A stretch of DNA of 64,000 nt from Pantoea sp. Ap-967 (GCF_011752565.1 NZ_VWXK01000031.1:1-64000); one strand, 5' to 3'. Positions 28,400-37,226 are shown, numbered from the stretch's first letter. Notes: generated by a model from the letters alone, not told the origin. Translations and numbers: made by a program.

Positions 28400-29116
28400 C
28401 TACCCGAGGGTGGTCTTGGCCAAACCGGGAAAGTCTGTAATCAGGCTGTCCACGCCAAAATCAGCGAGCCGGCGCATCAGTGCCGGTTCGTTGACCGTCC
28501 ACACCGACACATGCAAACCCTGGCCCTGGGCTTTGAGCAGGCGCTCGGGGGTGCACAGCGTCCAGTTCAACGCCAATAGCTCGCAGCCGTAGTTCTGCGC
28601 CACCTTCAGCGGGTCGAGCCAGGCGTATTCGGCCACCAGCCCGCGTTTCACGTCCGGTACCAGTTCCTGCGCCGCGCCCAGCACTTCGCGTGAGCTGGAG
28701 GTGATGGTGACTTTGTCCAGCAAGCCGTACTGCTGGGCCAGCTCGCGAATCGCCAGCACGGTGGTGGCGGCGCGGGTGCGCGAGGCGCTTTTGACCTCCA
28801 GCTGCCAGTGCTCGAACGGGCATTTCTCGAACAGCTCTTCAAGGGTTGGAATAGGGCAGGGCTGCACATGGCCCGGGCCACCCTTGCGCGCGTCGATCTT
28901 GACCAGTTCGGCGGCAGGGTGTTCCACCACCTTGCCGCGCCGGCCGGTGGTGCGTTTGAGGGTCGGGTCGTGGATCACCATCAGCTCGTTGTCGGCCGAC
29001 AGGTGCAGGTCGAGCTCGCAGCGGGTCACGCCGTGGGACAGGCAGTGCTGGAAGCTTTGCAGGGTGTTCTCGGGGGCTTCGCCCTTGGCGCCGCGGTGGC
29101 CGTAGATCAGGGTCAC
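28400..29116 (-). CDS. Glycerophosphodiester phosphodiesterase
   Basis: A 238-aa GDPD-family enzyme that hydrolyses glycerophosphodiesters to glycerol-3-phosphate and an alcohol. MTLIYGHRGAKGEAPENTLQ holds the HRG and E-N-T active-site motifs, CELDLHLSADNELMVIHDPTL the metal-binding Glu/Asp and His, and WTVNEPALMRRLADFGVDSL the C-terminal block. No signal peptide, so it is the cytosolic UgpQ-like form. The start is GTG (29114-29116), with AAGGA just upstream at short spacing. Confidence 0.9.
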   Translation of the reverse strand: MTLIYGHRGAKGEAPENTLQSFQHCLSHGVTRCELDLHLSADNELMVIHDPTLKRTTGRRGKVVEHPAAELVKIDARKGGPGHVQPCPIPTLEELFEKCPFEHWQLEVKSASRTRAATTVLAIRELAQQYGLLDKVTITSSSREVLGAAQELVPDVKRGLVAEYAWLDPLKVAQNYGCELLALNWTLCTPERLLKAQGQGLHVSVWTVNEPALMRRLADFGVDSLITDFPGLAKTTLG

Positions 29117-29147
29117 GTTCGTTCCTTCAAATCAAAGAGAAAAGGGC

Positions 29148-29732
29148 TCAGGAGGCGGGGCCGTCTTGTTCCAGTTGCTGGCGCCGCTGCTGCTGTTGGC
29201 GCTGGAGGATGTAGCGGGCCAGCAGTTGCCGTTGCGAATCGGTCATGTCGGTAAATTCGGTGCCGACCTCGAAATCGCCGCCAGGGCGTGGGTCGCAGTG
29301 GGTCACCTTGCCGCGCAGCAGCAGGCCGTGGGCGCGGGGCATCAATACCATCTTCACCTTCACCCGGGTGCCGGGGGTAACCGGCTGGGCTTGTGCGTAC
29401 TCGATGCCGCCTTCTGAAATGATGACCCGCTGCGGCAGGCCGACTTCGCCAAGCAGGGTGTGCGCGACCACGGCGCTGAGCAGGTCCAGGCGTTTGTTCT
29501 GGGCGCGCAGGAAAGCGGCCAGGGTGCGGTCCTTTTCGCTCAGTTGGCGCAGCAGGTGCTGCGATTCGAAGTCGGACAGGTGCAGTTCGCTGAGCAGGTT
29601 GAACAGCGGCGAATCATCTTGCAACAGTTCTGGCTCAAGGGCTTCGGCCGCCGTGAGCGGGCTGATTTCCAGTGCGATCCGATCTTCGATGCGGTAGTAT
29701 TCGCGGCGATCTTCTTCGTCTAATGTCGTCAT
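29148..29732 (-). CDS. PilZ domain protein with long N-terminal region
   Basis: A 194-aa cytosolic protein. A first part (MTTLDEEDRREYYRIEDRIA and LSDFESQHLLRQLSEKDRT) is helical; the PilZ-like c-di-GMP module has RVIISEGGIEYAQAQPVTPG and LMPRAHGLLLRGKVTHCDPR, then GGDFEVGTEFTDMTDSQRQL. The RxxxR element (RREYYR) is at residues 9-14, ahead of the module, and the usual DxSxxG appears as SEGG, so nucleotide binding is plausible but modified. A Gln/Arg-rich tail ends it. The start at 29730-29732 excludes a long upstream frame that overlaps lolC. Confidence 0.8.
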   Translation of the reverse strand: MTTLDEEDRREYYRIEDRIALEISPLTAAEALEPELLQDDSPLFNLLSELHLSDFESQHLLRQLSEKDRTLAAFLRAQNKRLDLLSAVVAHTLLGEVGLPQRVIISEGGIEYAQAQPVTPGTRVKVKMVLMPRAHGLLLRGKVTHCDPRPGGDFEVGTEFTDMTDSQRQLLARYILQRQQQQRRQQLEQDGPAS

Positions 29733-29825
29733 GGCGAACCCATGGTTGCGGCGGTGGTCCGAGTGTAAAGCCGCCGTAGGCGCCTCGCCACAAGGACGTT
29801 CCCTTTCATCCGAACAAGCCCCGAC

Positions 29826-31076
29826 ATGTTCAGACCTCTTTTCGCATTCATCGGTACGCGGTACACCCGTGCCAAGCGCCGTAACCACTTCGTCTCGTTC
29901 ATTTCCCTGACCTCGATGATCGGCCTCGCCCTGGGCGTGGTGGTGATGATCGTGGTGCTTTCGGTGATGAACGGTTTCGACCACGAGATGCGTACCCGCG
30001 TGCTGGGCATGATCCCGCACGCCACGCTGGAGAGCGGCCAGCCGATAGGTAACTGGCCTGCCCTTGCCCAACAAGTAAAGCAGAATCCGCAGGTGCTGGC
30101 GGTGGCCCCGTACACGCAGATGCAGGGCCTGCTGACCCACGACGGCAAGGTGCAGAAGGTATTGCTCAACGGCATCGACCCGGCGCGCGAGCGGGAGGTG
30201 TCGATCATCGACAACTTCATTCTGCAGGGCCGTCTCGACCAGCTGGCGCCGGGCGAGTGGGGCATCATGATCGGTGACAAGGCCGCGGCCAAGCTGGGCG
30301 TGGCCGTGGGCGACAAGCTGACCTTCGTCGCCCCCGAGGTCAGCGTGACCCCGGCCGGCATGTTCCCGCGCATGAAGCGCTTCACCGTGGTGGGCACCTT
30401 CCACGTGGGCGCCGGCGAGATCGACGGTTACCTGGGCCTGACCAACATCACCGACCTGTCCCGCCTGCACCGCTGGAAGCCCGACCAGGTGCAGGGCCTG
30501 CGCCTGAAGTTCGACGACCTGTTCCAGGCGCCACGGGTGGCCTGGAGCATCGCCCAGCAGTTGGGCGACCAGGAGTTCTACAGCCGCGACTGGACCCGCA
30601 CCCACGGCAACCTGTACCAGGCGATTCGCATGGAGAAGGCCATGATCGGCCTGCTGTTGCTGCTGATTGTCGCGGTGGCGGCGTTCAACATCATTTCCAC
30701 CCTGGTGATGGTGGTCAACGACAAGCGCGGCGACATCGCCATCCTGCGCACCCTGGGCGCCACGCCCGGGCAGATCATGCTGATCTTCATGGTTCAGGGC
30801 ACGGTGATCGGGGTGATCGGCACGCTGATCGGCGCCGTGGTCGGGATCATTGCCGCGCTCAACGTCAGCGCGGTGATCGCCGGCATCGAGAAACTGATCG
30901 GGCACAAGTTCCTCAACGCCGACGTCTACTTCATCGATTACCTGCCGTCGCAGATCCAGGCCCAGGACGTGTACATGGTCTGCGCTGCGGCATTGGTCCT
31001 GAGTTTCTTCGCCACCCTGTACCCGGCCTGGCGCGCAGCGCGCACCCAGCCGGCAGAGGCGCTACGTTATGAGTGA
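29826..31076 (+). CDS. lolC: Lipoprotein-releasing system permease LolC/E
   Basis: A 416-aa inner-membrane subunit of the LolCDE complex, which extracts outer-membrane-destined lipoproteins and passes them to LolA. MFRPLFAFIGTRYTRAKRRN leads into TM1 (SLTSMIGLALGVVVMIVVLS); a large periplasmic domain follows; three more TM helices occur near residues 275, 320 and 385. VMVVNDKRGDIAILRTLGAT is the MacB/FtsX-type coupling motif. It overlaps lolD by 8 bp and is the first gene of lolC-lolD-lolE. The exact C-versus-E assignment is by gene order. Confidence 0.93.
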   Translation: MFRPLFAFIGTRYTRAKRRNHFVSFISLTSMIGLALGVVVMIVVLSVMNGFDHEMRTRVLGMIPHATLESGQPIGNWPALAQQVKQNPQVLAVAPYTQMQGLLTHDGKVQKVLLNGIDPAREREVSIIDNFILQGRLDQLAPGEWGIMIGDKAAAKLGVAVGDKLTFVAPEVSVTPAGMFPRMKRFTVVGTFHVGAGEIDGYLGLTNITDLSRLHRWKPDQVQGLRLKFDDLFQAPRVAWSIAQQLGDQEFYSRDWTRTHGNLYQAIRMEKAMIGLLLLLIVAVAAFNIISTLVMVVNDKRGDIAILRTLGATPGQIMLIFMVQGTVIGVIGTLIGAVVGIIAALNVSAVIAGIEKLIGHKFLNADVYFIDYLPSQIQAQDVYMVCAAALVLSFFATLYPAWRAARTQPAEALRYE

Positions 31077-31767
31077 GTCGCGCATGAGTGATAAAGCCGT
31101 TCTGAGTTGCCGCAACCTGGGCAAGTCCTACGACGAGGGCCCGGCGTCGGTGCAGGTGCTGCACGGCCTGAACCTGGAGCTGCACGCCGGTGAGCGCGTG
31201 GCCATTGTCGGCAGCTCGGGTTCGGGCAAGAGTACCTTGCTCAACCTGCTGGGCGGCCTCGACCGGCCAACCCAGGGCAGCGTCTGGCTGGCCGGCGAGG
31301 AGCTGTCGGCGCTGGGTGAACGGGCCCGCGGCCTGCTGCGCAACCGCGAACTGGGCTTCGTCTACCAGTTCCACCACCTGTTGCCAGAGTTCACCGCCAT
31401 GGAGAACGTGTGCATGCCGCTGCTGATCGGCCGCACCGCCATCCCCGAGGCCCGTGAGCGCGCCGAAGCCCTGCTCAAGCGCGTGGGCCTGGGCCACCGC
31501 TTGCACCATAAGCCGGCCGAGCTGTCCGGCGGTGAGCGCCAGCGTGTGGCCATCGCCCGCGCCTTGGTCAACCGCCCGGGCCTGGTGATGCTCGACGAGC
31601 CGACCGGCAACCTCGACCACCATACCGCACAGGGTATCCAGGAATTGATGCAGGAGCTTTCCAGCGCTTCGCGTACTGCGTTCCTGGTGGTGACCCACGA
31701 CCTTAACCTGGCGCGTCAGATGGACCGCGTGCTGAAGCTTGAAGACGGCCGCCTGGTCGCGATCTGA
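31069..31767 (+). CDS. lolD: Lipoprotein-releasing ATPase LolD
   Basis: A 232-aa ABC ATPase that powers lipoprotein release. Walker A GSSGSGKST; Q-loop YQFHHLLPEFTAMENV, characteristic of the LolD/MacB class; signature LSGGERQRVAIARAL; Walker B GLVMLDEPTGNLD; H-loop VVTHDLNLA. The ATG at 31069 lies inside the end of lolC; a second in-frame ATG at 31084 is possible. Both have purine-rich upstream sequence. Confidence 0.95.
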   Translation: MSESRMSDKAVLSCRNLGKSYDEGPASVQVLHGLNLELHAGERVAIVGSSGSGKSTLLNLLGGLDRPTQGSVWLAGEELSALGERARGLLRNRELGFVYQFHHLLPEFTAMENVCMPLLIGRTAIPEARERAEALLKRVGLGHRLHHKPAELSGGERQRVAIARALVNRPGLVMLDEPTGNLDHHTAQGIQELMQELSSASRTAFLVVTHDLNLARQMDRVLKLEDGRLVAI

Positions 31768-31824
31768 TAGCGCTCGGGGTGGCGATGCCGCCCCGTTTCC
31801 CCGTTTTGATTGGGTGTTCCCTAC

Positions 31825-33066
31825 ATGTTCAGACCCTTGCCCATCTTCATTGGCGCGCGCTACACCCGGGCCAAGCGCCGCAACCACTTCATCTCGTTCA
31901 TTTCGATGACCTCGATGATCGGCCTGTCGCTGGGCGTGCTGGCGATGATCGTGGTGTTGTCGGTGATGAACGGCTTCCAGCGCGAAATGAGCTCGCGCAT
32001 CCTGGGGCTGGTGCCGCATGCCGCCATCCTGGGGGTGCAGCCGCTGGATGATTGGCACAAGGTTGCCGATGCCGCGTTGCAGAACCCCGCGGTAATGGCC
32101 GCGGCGCCGATTTCCGAGATGGAAGGCATGCTGTCGTACAAGGGCGCGATGCAGCCGATTCAGGTCAGCGGCATCGACCCGGCCGAAGAAGACAAGGTTT
32201 CGATCGTCGGCCAGCATATCGTCCAGGGCCGCCTGCAAGACCTGCAGCCGGGTGAATACGGCGTGGTGATCGGTGAAATGACCGCACGGCGCTTTCGCCT
32301 GAACACCGGCGACAAGCTGACGCTGATCGTGCCGGAAATCAGCAAGGAACCGGGGGGCATCACCCCACGCATGCAGCGCCTGACCGTGGTCGGCATCTTC
32401 AAGGTGGGTGCCGAGCTGGATGGCTCCCAGGCCTACATGCATGTGGCCGATGCCGGTGAGATGCAGCATTGGGCGCCGGGCCAGGTGCAGGGCGTGCGCC
32501 TGAAACTGCACGACCTGTATGCCGCGCCGCAGGTGTCCAAGGCGATTGCTGCCGGCCTGGGCGAGGGTTACCGCGCCGATGACTGGTCGCACACCCAGGG
32601 TAGCCTGTTCAGCGCGATGAAAATGGAAAAGACCATGATCGGCCTGTTGCTGCTGATGATCATTGCGGTGGCGGCGTTCAACATCATCGCCACCCTGGTG
32701 ATGGTGGTGAACGACAAGGGGCCGGACATCGCCATCCTCCGTACCTTGGGCGCGACGCCGGCGCAGATCATGGGCACGTTCATGGTCCAGGGCAGCTTGA
32801 TTGGCGTGGTCGGCACGCTGATCGGCGGCGTGCTCGGGGTGATTGCCGCGCTCAACGTCAGCCAGATCGTTGGCTGGCTGGAGCGGGTGAGCGGGCAGCA
32901 TATCTTTACCTCCGACGTGTACTTCATCAGCAGCTTGCCGTCGGAGTTGCAGGGGGGGGATGTGCTGATGATCTGTGCAGCGGGGCTGGTGATGAGCTTC
33001 CTGGCGACCATTTACCCGGCGTACCGGGCATCGCAGGTGCAGCCGGCGATAGGCTTGGCGGTCTAA
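31825..33066 (+). CDS. lolE: Lipoprotein-releasing system permease LolC/E, second copy
   Basis: A 413-aa paralogue of the first permease with the same architecture: MFRPLPIFIGARYTRAKRRN, TM1 MTSMIGLSLGVLAMIVVLSV, periplasmic domain, then VMVVNDKGPDIAILRTLGAT and three C-terminal TM helices. Several stretches are nearly identical to LolC at protein and DNA level. I use ATG 31825 over an in-frame TTG at 31810, because the paralogue begins with the same MFRPL. It completes the heteromeric LolCDE. Confidence 0.93.
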   Translation: MFRPLPIFIGARYTRAKRRNHFISFISMTSMIGLSLGVLAMIVVLSVMNGFQREMSSRILGLVPHAAILGVQPLDDWHKVADAALQNPAVMAAAPISEMEGMLSYKGAMQPIQVSGIDPAEEDKVSIVGQHIVQGRLQDLQPGEYGVVIGEMTARRFRLNTGDKLTLIVPEISKEPGGITPRMQRLTVVGIFKVGAELDGSQAYMHVADAGEMQHWAPGQVQGVRLKLHDLYAAPQVSKAIAAGLGEGYRADDWSHTQGSLFSAMKMEKTMIGLLLLMIIAVAAFNIIATLVMVVNDKGPDIAILRTLGATPAQIMGTFMVQGSLIGVVGTLIGGVLGVIAALNVSQIVGWLERVSGQHIFTSDVYFISSLPSELQGGDVLMICAAGLVMSFLATIYPAYRASQVQPAIGLAV

Positions 33067-33071
33067 ACCCC

Positions 33072-33154
33072 GTAGGAGCGAGCAAAGCTCGCGATGCGCC
33101 GCGCAAGCGGCGCTCGATTGCATGGGCCGCATCGCGAGCTGCGCTCGCTCCTAC
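33072..33154. repeat. Second-type inverted repeat (GTAGGAGCGAGC family)
   Basis: GTAGGAGCGAGCAAAGCTCG on one side and CGAGCTGCGCTCGCTCCTAC on the other, with GCGCCGCGC between. It differs in core from the GGGGCAAGCCCGC elements and recurs at 44341, 51791 and 60290. Confidence 0.85.
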
Positions 33155-33165
33155 CAGAGGCATTG

Positions 33166-34509
33166 TCACTCACCTTCTGGCAGCTCGATCACAAACCGGG
33201 TCCAGCCACCCTCGCAGTGTGCAACGATGCTTCCGCCATGGGCCTGCACAATCGACCGAGTAATCGCCAGGCCCAGCCCCGCATGCTCACTGCTGCCCTC
33301 GCGCCGCGCCGGGTCTACCCGGTAGAACCGGTCAAACAGGCGCGGCAGCGCCGCCGCATCGATAGCAGCGCCGGTATTGGCCACGCACACCCGTATCCCT
33401 GGCTCCAGCGTCACTCGAACCTGCCCGCCCGCCGGGGTAAAGCGCAAGGCATTGTCCAGCAGGTTGGACAGCGCCCGGCGCAACATGGGCCGGTCACCCT
33501 GCAACAGGGCTTCACCCTCGCGCAGCAACTGCACCTCGCCGTCCTCGGCCAGCGCTGCGTAATACTCCAGCAGCGCGTCCACCTCCTCGTGCAAGGCCAG
33601 CGCCACTTGCCCCGGCACCAGCAGGCCGTGGTCGGCCTTGGCCAGGAACAGCATGTCGTTGATCATTTGCGCCATCCACTGCAGCTCCTCAAGGTTGCCG
33701 TGCAAGGCCTCGCGGTATTCCTCCAGGCTGCGCGGGCGGGTGAGGGTGACCTGGGTGTGGGTCAGCAGGTTGGACAGCGGCGTGCGCAGCTCATGGGCGA
33801 TGTCGGCCGAGAACGCCGACAGGCGCTGGAAGGCATCGTCCAGGCGCTGCAGCATGGCGTTCACCGTGCTGGCCAGCTCCGCCAACTCCTCGGGCATCTG
33901 CGCCACCGGCAGGCGGGTGGTGAGCGAGCGCGCCGACACGCTGGCGGCCACCTGGCCTATCTGGCGCAGGGGGCGCAGGCCACGGCGCGCGGCCCAGGCG
34001 CCGAGCAGCGCGGTGGCCAGGGCCGACAGGCCGACAGTGAGCCAGATCAGCCGCTGCATGCCCTGCAGGAAGTGCTGGTGGTGGGTGATGTCGAGGAACA
34101 GGGTCAGCCGGGGCGAGCCTTGGCCGTTCAGTTGCACGGCAAGGCTGCGGTAGTCGACGCCATTGGCATGCTGTGTCGACAGGCCGGGCGTGGCGGGCGT
34201 GGGCGGCAGGCCCGGGCGGCTGGTGAACCAGGCGGCGCCGTCGTGGCTGCTGATGCGCAGCGCCAGGTCGGCCTGGTGGCTGAGCTCGCTGTGCAGGGCG
34301 GGCAGGCGGGCAGGCAGGCCATCAAGGGTGTCCAGGCCGCCCAGCAGGCTACGCACTTGCGACAGGCGCGATTCCAGTAGCTGCTGGTCCAGCTCGATGA
34401 AGTGCTGCGCGCTGGCGTGGCTGAACAGCAGCCCGGCACCCAGCGAAACCGCTGCGGTGCAGGCTGCGAACAGCAGGGCCAGGCGCGTACCCAGGGCCAT
34501 CCGGCGCAT
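33166..34509 (-). CDS. Heavy-metal type sensor histidine kinase
   Basis: A 447-aa inner-membrane kinase. TM1 is ALGTRLALLFAACTAAVSLG, a periplasmic sensor of about 130 residues follows, TM2 is LIWLTVGLSALATALLGAWA, then HAMP, the H-box FSADIAHELRTPLSNLL, N-box LSNLLDNALRFTP, and G-boxes HAGLGLAITRSIVQAHGG. The order and the HAMP-HisKA pattern match CopS/CusS/IrlS kinases. Its start overlaps the regulator stop (TGATG), so they are translationally coupled. The neighbouring cupredoxin and a CusR-like box suggest copper, which is inference. Confidence 0.92.
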   Translation of the reverse strand: MRRMALGTRLALLFAACTAAVSLGAGLLFSHASAQHFIELDQQLLESRLSQVRSLLGGLDTLDGLPARLPALHSELSHQADLALRISSHDGAAWFTSRPGLPPTPATPGLSTQHANGVDYRSLAVQLNGQGSPRLTLFLDITHHQHFLQGMQRLIWLTVGLSALATALLGAWAARRGLRPLRQIGQVAASVSARSLTTRLPVAQMPEELAELASTVNAMLQRLDDAFQRLSAFSADIAHELRTPLSNLLTHTQVTLTRPRSLEEYREALHGNLEELQWMAQMINDMLFLAKADHGLLVPGQVALALHEEVDALLEYYAALAEDGEVQLLREGEALLQGDRPMLRRALSNLLDNALRFTPAGGQVRVTLEPGIRVCVANTGAAIDAAALPRLFDRFYRVDPARREGSSEHAGLGLAITRSIVQAHGGSIVAHCEGGWTRFVIELPEGE

Positions 34510-35189
34510 CAGTCGTGGCGCTCTTCGAGCACGTAGCCCATGCCGCGTACGGTGTGGATCAGCTTGTTGGCGTGCGGGTCGTCGACCTTCAGGCGCAGGC
34601 GGCGAATGGCAACTTCGATCACGTTGGTGTCGCTGTCGAAATTCATGTCCCACACCTGCGAGGCGATCAGCGACTTGGGCAGCACCTCGCCCTGGCGGCG
34701 CAGCAGCAGTTCGAGCAGGGCGAATTCCTTGGCGGTCAGGTCGATGCGCGTGCCGGCGCGCTCGGCGCGGCGGCGGAGCAGGTCCAGGCGCAGGTCGGCT
34801 AAGGCCAGGGTGGTGTCCTGGCTGGGGCTGGCGCCACGGCGCAGCAGGCTGCGCACCCGGGCCAGCAGCTCGGAAAAGGCGAAGGGCTTGACCAGGTAAT
34901 CGTCGGCGCCCAGTTCCAGGCCATGCACGCGGTCCGCCACGGCGTCGCGGGCGGTGAGAAACAGCACCGGGGTGCCCAGGCCCGCGTTGCGCACGGCCTG
35001 GAGGATCTGCCAGCCGTTGCGGCCTGGCAGCATCACGTCGAGAATCAGCAGGTCGTGGTCGCCGGTCAGGGCCAGGTACTGGCCGGTTTCGCCGTCTGTG
35101 GCCAGTTCGGTGGTGAAGCCGGCCTCGTTCAGGCCCTGGCTGAGGTATTGGCCGGTGCGGGCCTGGTCTTCGACGATCAGCAGTTTCAT
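34509..35189 (-). CDS. OmpR-family heavy-metal response regulator
   Basis: A 226-aa regulator. Receiver domain: MKLLIVEDQARTGQYLSQGL, phospho-acceptor Asp51 in LLILDVMLPGRNG, conserved Thr/Lys in FLTARD and YLVKPF. The C-terminal winged helix has LTAKEFALLELLLRRQGEVL, SDTNVIEVAIRRLRLKVDD and IHTVRGMGYVLEERHD, the typical ending of CopR/CusR/IrlR proteins. First gene of the pair with the kinase and divergent from the cupredoxin gene. Confidence 0.93.
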   Translation of the reverse strand: MKLLIVEDQARTGQYLSQGLNEAGFTTELATDGETGQYLALTGDHDLLILDVMLPGRNGWQILQAVRNAGLGTPVLFLTARDAVADRVHGLELGADDYLVKPFAFSELLARVRSLLRRGASPSQDTTLALADLRLDLLRRRAERAGTRIDLTAKEFALLELLLRRQGEVLPKSLIASQVWDMNFDSDTNVIEVAIRRLRLKVDDPHANKLIHTVRGMGYVLEERHD

Positions 35190-35210
35190 GCGTTGATGGT
35201 TTTCCCTTTA

Positions 35211-35297
35211 TGTAGGAGCGGGCTTGCCCCGCGAACACCGGTGTAACCGGTGCCATGCACCGCGTCGCCTGCTTCGCGGGGCAAGCCCGCTCCTACA
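35211..35297. repeat. Paired inverted REP element
   Basis: Opposed TGTAGGAGCGGGCTTGCCCC and GGGGCAAGCCCGCTCCTACA arms enclosing a small CACCGG...CCGGTG hairpin, between the divergent regulator and cupredoxin genes. Confidence 0.9.
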
Positions 35298-35354
35298 GTG
35301 GTCGCACGGGCCTGTGCTGAAATGATACGTGACGAAGCAAGCGCTCGCCCAAGC

Positions 35355-35369
35355 TGACAAAGTTGTAAT
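35355..35369. promoter_or_regulatory. CusR/CopR-like metal response box
   Basis: TGACAAAGTTGTAAT departs from the TGACAA-N2-TTGTCA pattern of copper response regulators at one position. It lies 71 bp before the cupredoxin gene, with a possible -10 TAGAGT at 35404-35409, and 165 bp from the regulator start. Confidence 0.6.
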
Positions 35370-35440
35370 CTCCCGGTAAGCCACACGCCAGCCGCCCCTC
35401 ACTAGAGTGGCTGCATCCCGCTGCAACCCTCGGAGTCATC

Positions 35441-35944
35441 ATGAAACACCTGTTCATCGCCGCCGCCCTGGCCCTGGTCAGCCTGCCGACCCTGGCCGGC
35501 GAGGCGAAAACTTTCGCATTCGGCGAGCCTGCCCCGGCGGCCAAGGCCACCCGTACCGTCGAAGTGCTGCTCAAGGACATCGCCTTCGAGCCCAAGAGCC
35601 TGCAGGTGAAGGCCGGTGAAACCGTGCGCTTCGTGCTCATCAACCAAGGCAAGTTGCCCCATGAGTTCAACCTGGGTGACAAGGCCATGCACGCCGAGCA
35701 CCAGAAGGAAATGATCGCCATGCAGGGCAAGCTGTTCAACAACGCCATGCAGCACGAGGGCATGGACCATTCGCAGATGGGCCACGGCGCCCATGGCCAT
35801 GACGCTGGCAATACCGTGCTGGTGCAGCCCGGCCAGCGTGCCGAACTGACCTGGACCTTCCGCCAGTCGGCGCCCATCGAGTTCGCCTGCAACGTGCCGG
35901 GGCATTACCAGGCCGGTATGGTCGGGGCGCTGACCATCGAGTAG
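35441..35944 (+). CDS. Periplasmic cupredoxin / plastocyanin-like copper protein
   Basis: A 167-aa exported protein: signal peptide MKHLFIAAALALVSLPTLA, cut before GEAKTF. The type-1 copper site is visible as His in GKLPHEFNLG and Cys, His and Met in EFACNVPGHYQAGMVG. A Met/His-rich insert in the middle (NAMQHEGMDHSQMGHGAHGH) would add copper-binding capacity. It is divergent from a copper-type two-component system across a CusR-like box. A role in periplasmic copper handling is inferred from this context. Confidence 0.9.
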   Translation: MKHLFIAAALALVSLPTLAGEAKTFAFGEPAPAAKATRTVEVLLKDIAFEPKSLQVKAGETVRFVLINQGKLPHEFNLGDKAMHAEHQKEMIAMQGKLFNNAMQHEGMDHSQMGHGAHGHDAGNTVLVQPGQRAELTWTFRQSAPIEFACNVPGHYQAGMVGALTIE

Positions 35945-36012
35945 GCGGGCCTGCAAGGCGGGGTGCAAAACCGGTAGACTAGGGGCAATTTCGAACCCTC
36001 AGGTCAGTTTCC

Positions 36013-36843
36013 ATGCATCCCGCCGCCGAACATTCCCCGCTGGGCAAATCCAGCGAATACATCGCCACCTACACGCCTTCGCTGCTGTTCCCGATTCCGC
36101 GCACGGCCAAGTGGGCTGAGCTTGGGGTCACCGCCCAGACCTTGCCGTGGCAGGGTGTGGACTACTGGAACTGCTTCGAGCTGTCGTGGCTGCTGCCATC
36201 GGGCAAGCCGGTGGTGGCCATTGGTGAATTCGCCATTCCGGCCGACTCGCCGAACATCATCGAGTCCAAGTCGTTCAAGCTTTACCTCAACTCCCTGAAC
36301 CAGACCGTGTTCGCCTCGATTGGCGAGCTGCAGGCGTGCCTGGAAAAAGACCTGTCGGCGGCGGCTGGCAAGCCGGTGGGCGTGCAGGTGCGTACCTTGG
36401 CAGAGGTTCAGGCGCAGGGTGTGGTGGCACTGCCAGGGCAGTGCATCGACGACCTGGATGTGGCGATCGACAATTACGCGCAGCCCCAGCCGGAGTTGCT
36501 GAGCTGCAACCCGCAGCGCATCGTGGAAGAAACCCTGCACAGCCACCTGCTCAAATCCAACTGCCCGGTAACCGGCCAGCCAGACTGGGGCAGCGTGGTG
36601 GTGGAATACAAGGGCAGGGCGCTTGACCCTGCCAGCCTGCTGACCTACCTGATCAGCTTCCGCCAGCATGCCGACTTCCACGAGCAGTGCGTGGAGCGGA
36701 TTTACCTGGACCTGAAGAACCTGCTGCAACCTGAGCACCTGACGGTGTATGCGCGGTATGTGCGCCGGGGCGGGCTGGACATCAACCCATACCGTAGCAC
36801 TGGGGCGATCAGCCCGGTGAACCAGCGCTTGGTTCGGCAGTAA
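36013..36843 (+). CDS. queF: NADPH-dependent 7-cyano-7-deazaguanine reductase
   Basis: A 276-aa type II QueF that reduces preQ0 to preQ1 in queuosine synthesis. The N-terminal half has the EFAIPADSPNIIESKSFKLY substrate motif; the catalytic Cys is in LKSNCPVTGQPDWG; the C-terminal half has DFHEQCVERIYLDL and YARYVRRGGLDINPYRS. The bimodular length is typical of the E. coli-type enzyme. It precedes a REP element and is transcribed alone. Confidence 0.96.
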   Translation: MHPAAEHSPLGKSSEYIATYTPSLLFPIPRTAKWAELGVTAQTLPWQGVDYWNCFELSWLLPSGKPVVAIGEFAIPADSPNIIESKSFKLYLNSLNQTVFASIGELQACLEKDLSAAAGKPVGVQVRTLAEVQAQGVVALPGQCIDDLDVAIDNYAQPQPELLSCNPQRIVEETLHSHLLKSNCPVTGQPDWGSVVVEYKGRALDPASLLTYLISFRQHADFHEQCVERIYLDLKNLLQPEHLTVYARYVRRGGLDINPYRSTGAISPVNQRLVRQ

Positions 36844-36853
36844 GGTCGGTGTG

Positions 36854-36958
36854 ATTGGGGCCGCTTTGCGGCCCTTCGCGGGGCAAGCCCGCGCCTACAA
36901 AGGGGCGCGTGCCCGTAGGCGCAGGCTTGTCCGCGAAGGGCTGCAAAGCAGCCCCAAT
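36854..36958. repeat. Paired inverted REP element
   Basis: ATTGGGGCCGCTTTGCGG and CTGCAAAGCAGCCCCAAT outer arms with opposed REP cores inside; the right core is partly decayed (AGGCTTGTCCGCGAAGG). It lies between convergent queF and the DUF4404 gene. Confidence 0.85.
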
Positions 36959-36962
36959 GGCT

Positions 36963-37226
36963 TCAGATCCCCATGCTGTGCAGCGAGTTGGCAATGCTGC
37001 GCAGGGTGGCGGTAAGGTCGGGGTGCTCGGCTTCGAAGCGTTCGATCGCCAGGTTCACCCCGTCGACCACGTTGTTGTCCGGCGTGGCTTCTTCTAGCTT
37101 CAACTGCGCCTCGATCTGCCTGGCTTCCTCGTGCAGGGCGGCCAGTTCGTCATCGGTAAGCGGCACGTTACGGTCCAGTTGCTCGCGCAGGCTGTTCAGG
37201 CGCTCTTGCAATTCGCGGGCAGGCAT
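36963..37226 (-). CDS. DUF4404 family small protein
   Basis: An 87-aa protein starting MPARELQERLNSLREQLDRN, with ALHEEARQIEAQLKLEE and a C-terminal ERFEAEHPDLTATLRSIANS. Amphipathic helices dominate and a coiled coil is likely. The pattern fits DUF4404, of unknown function. The start at 37224-37226 is preferred over a longer frame that begins in unrelated sequence. Confidence 0.82.
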   Translation of the reverse strand: MPARELQERLNSLREQLDRNVPLTDDELAALHEEARQIEAQLKLEEATPDNNVVDGVNLAIERFEAEHPDLTATLRSIANSLHSMGI

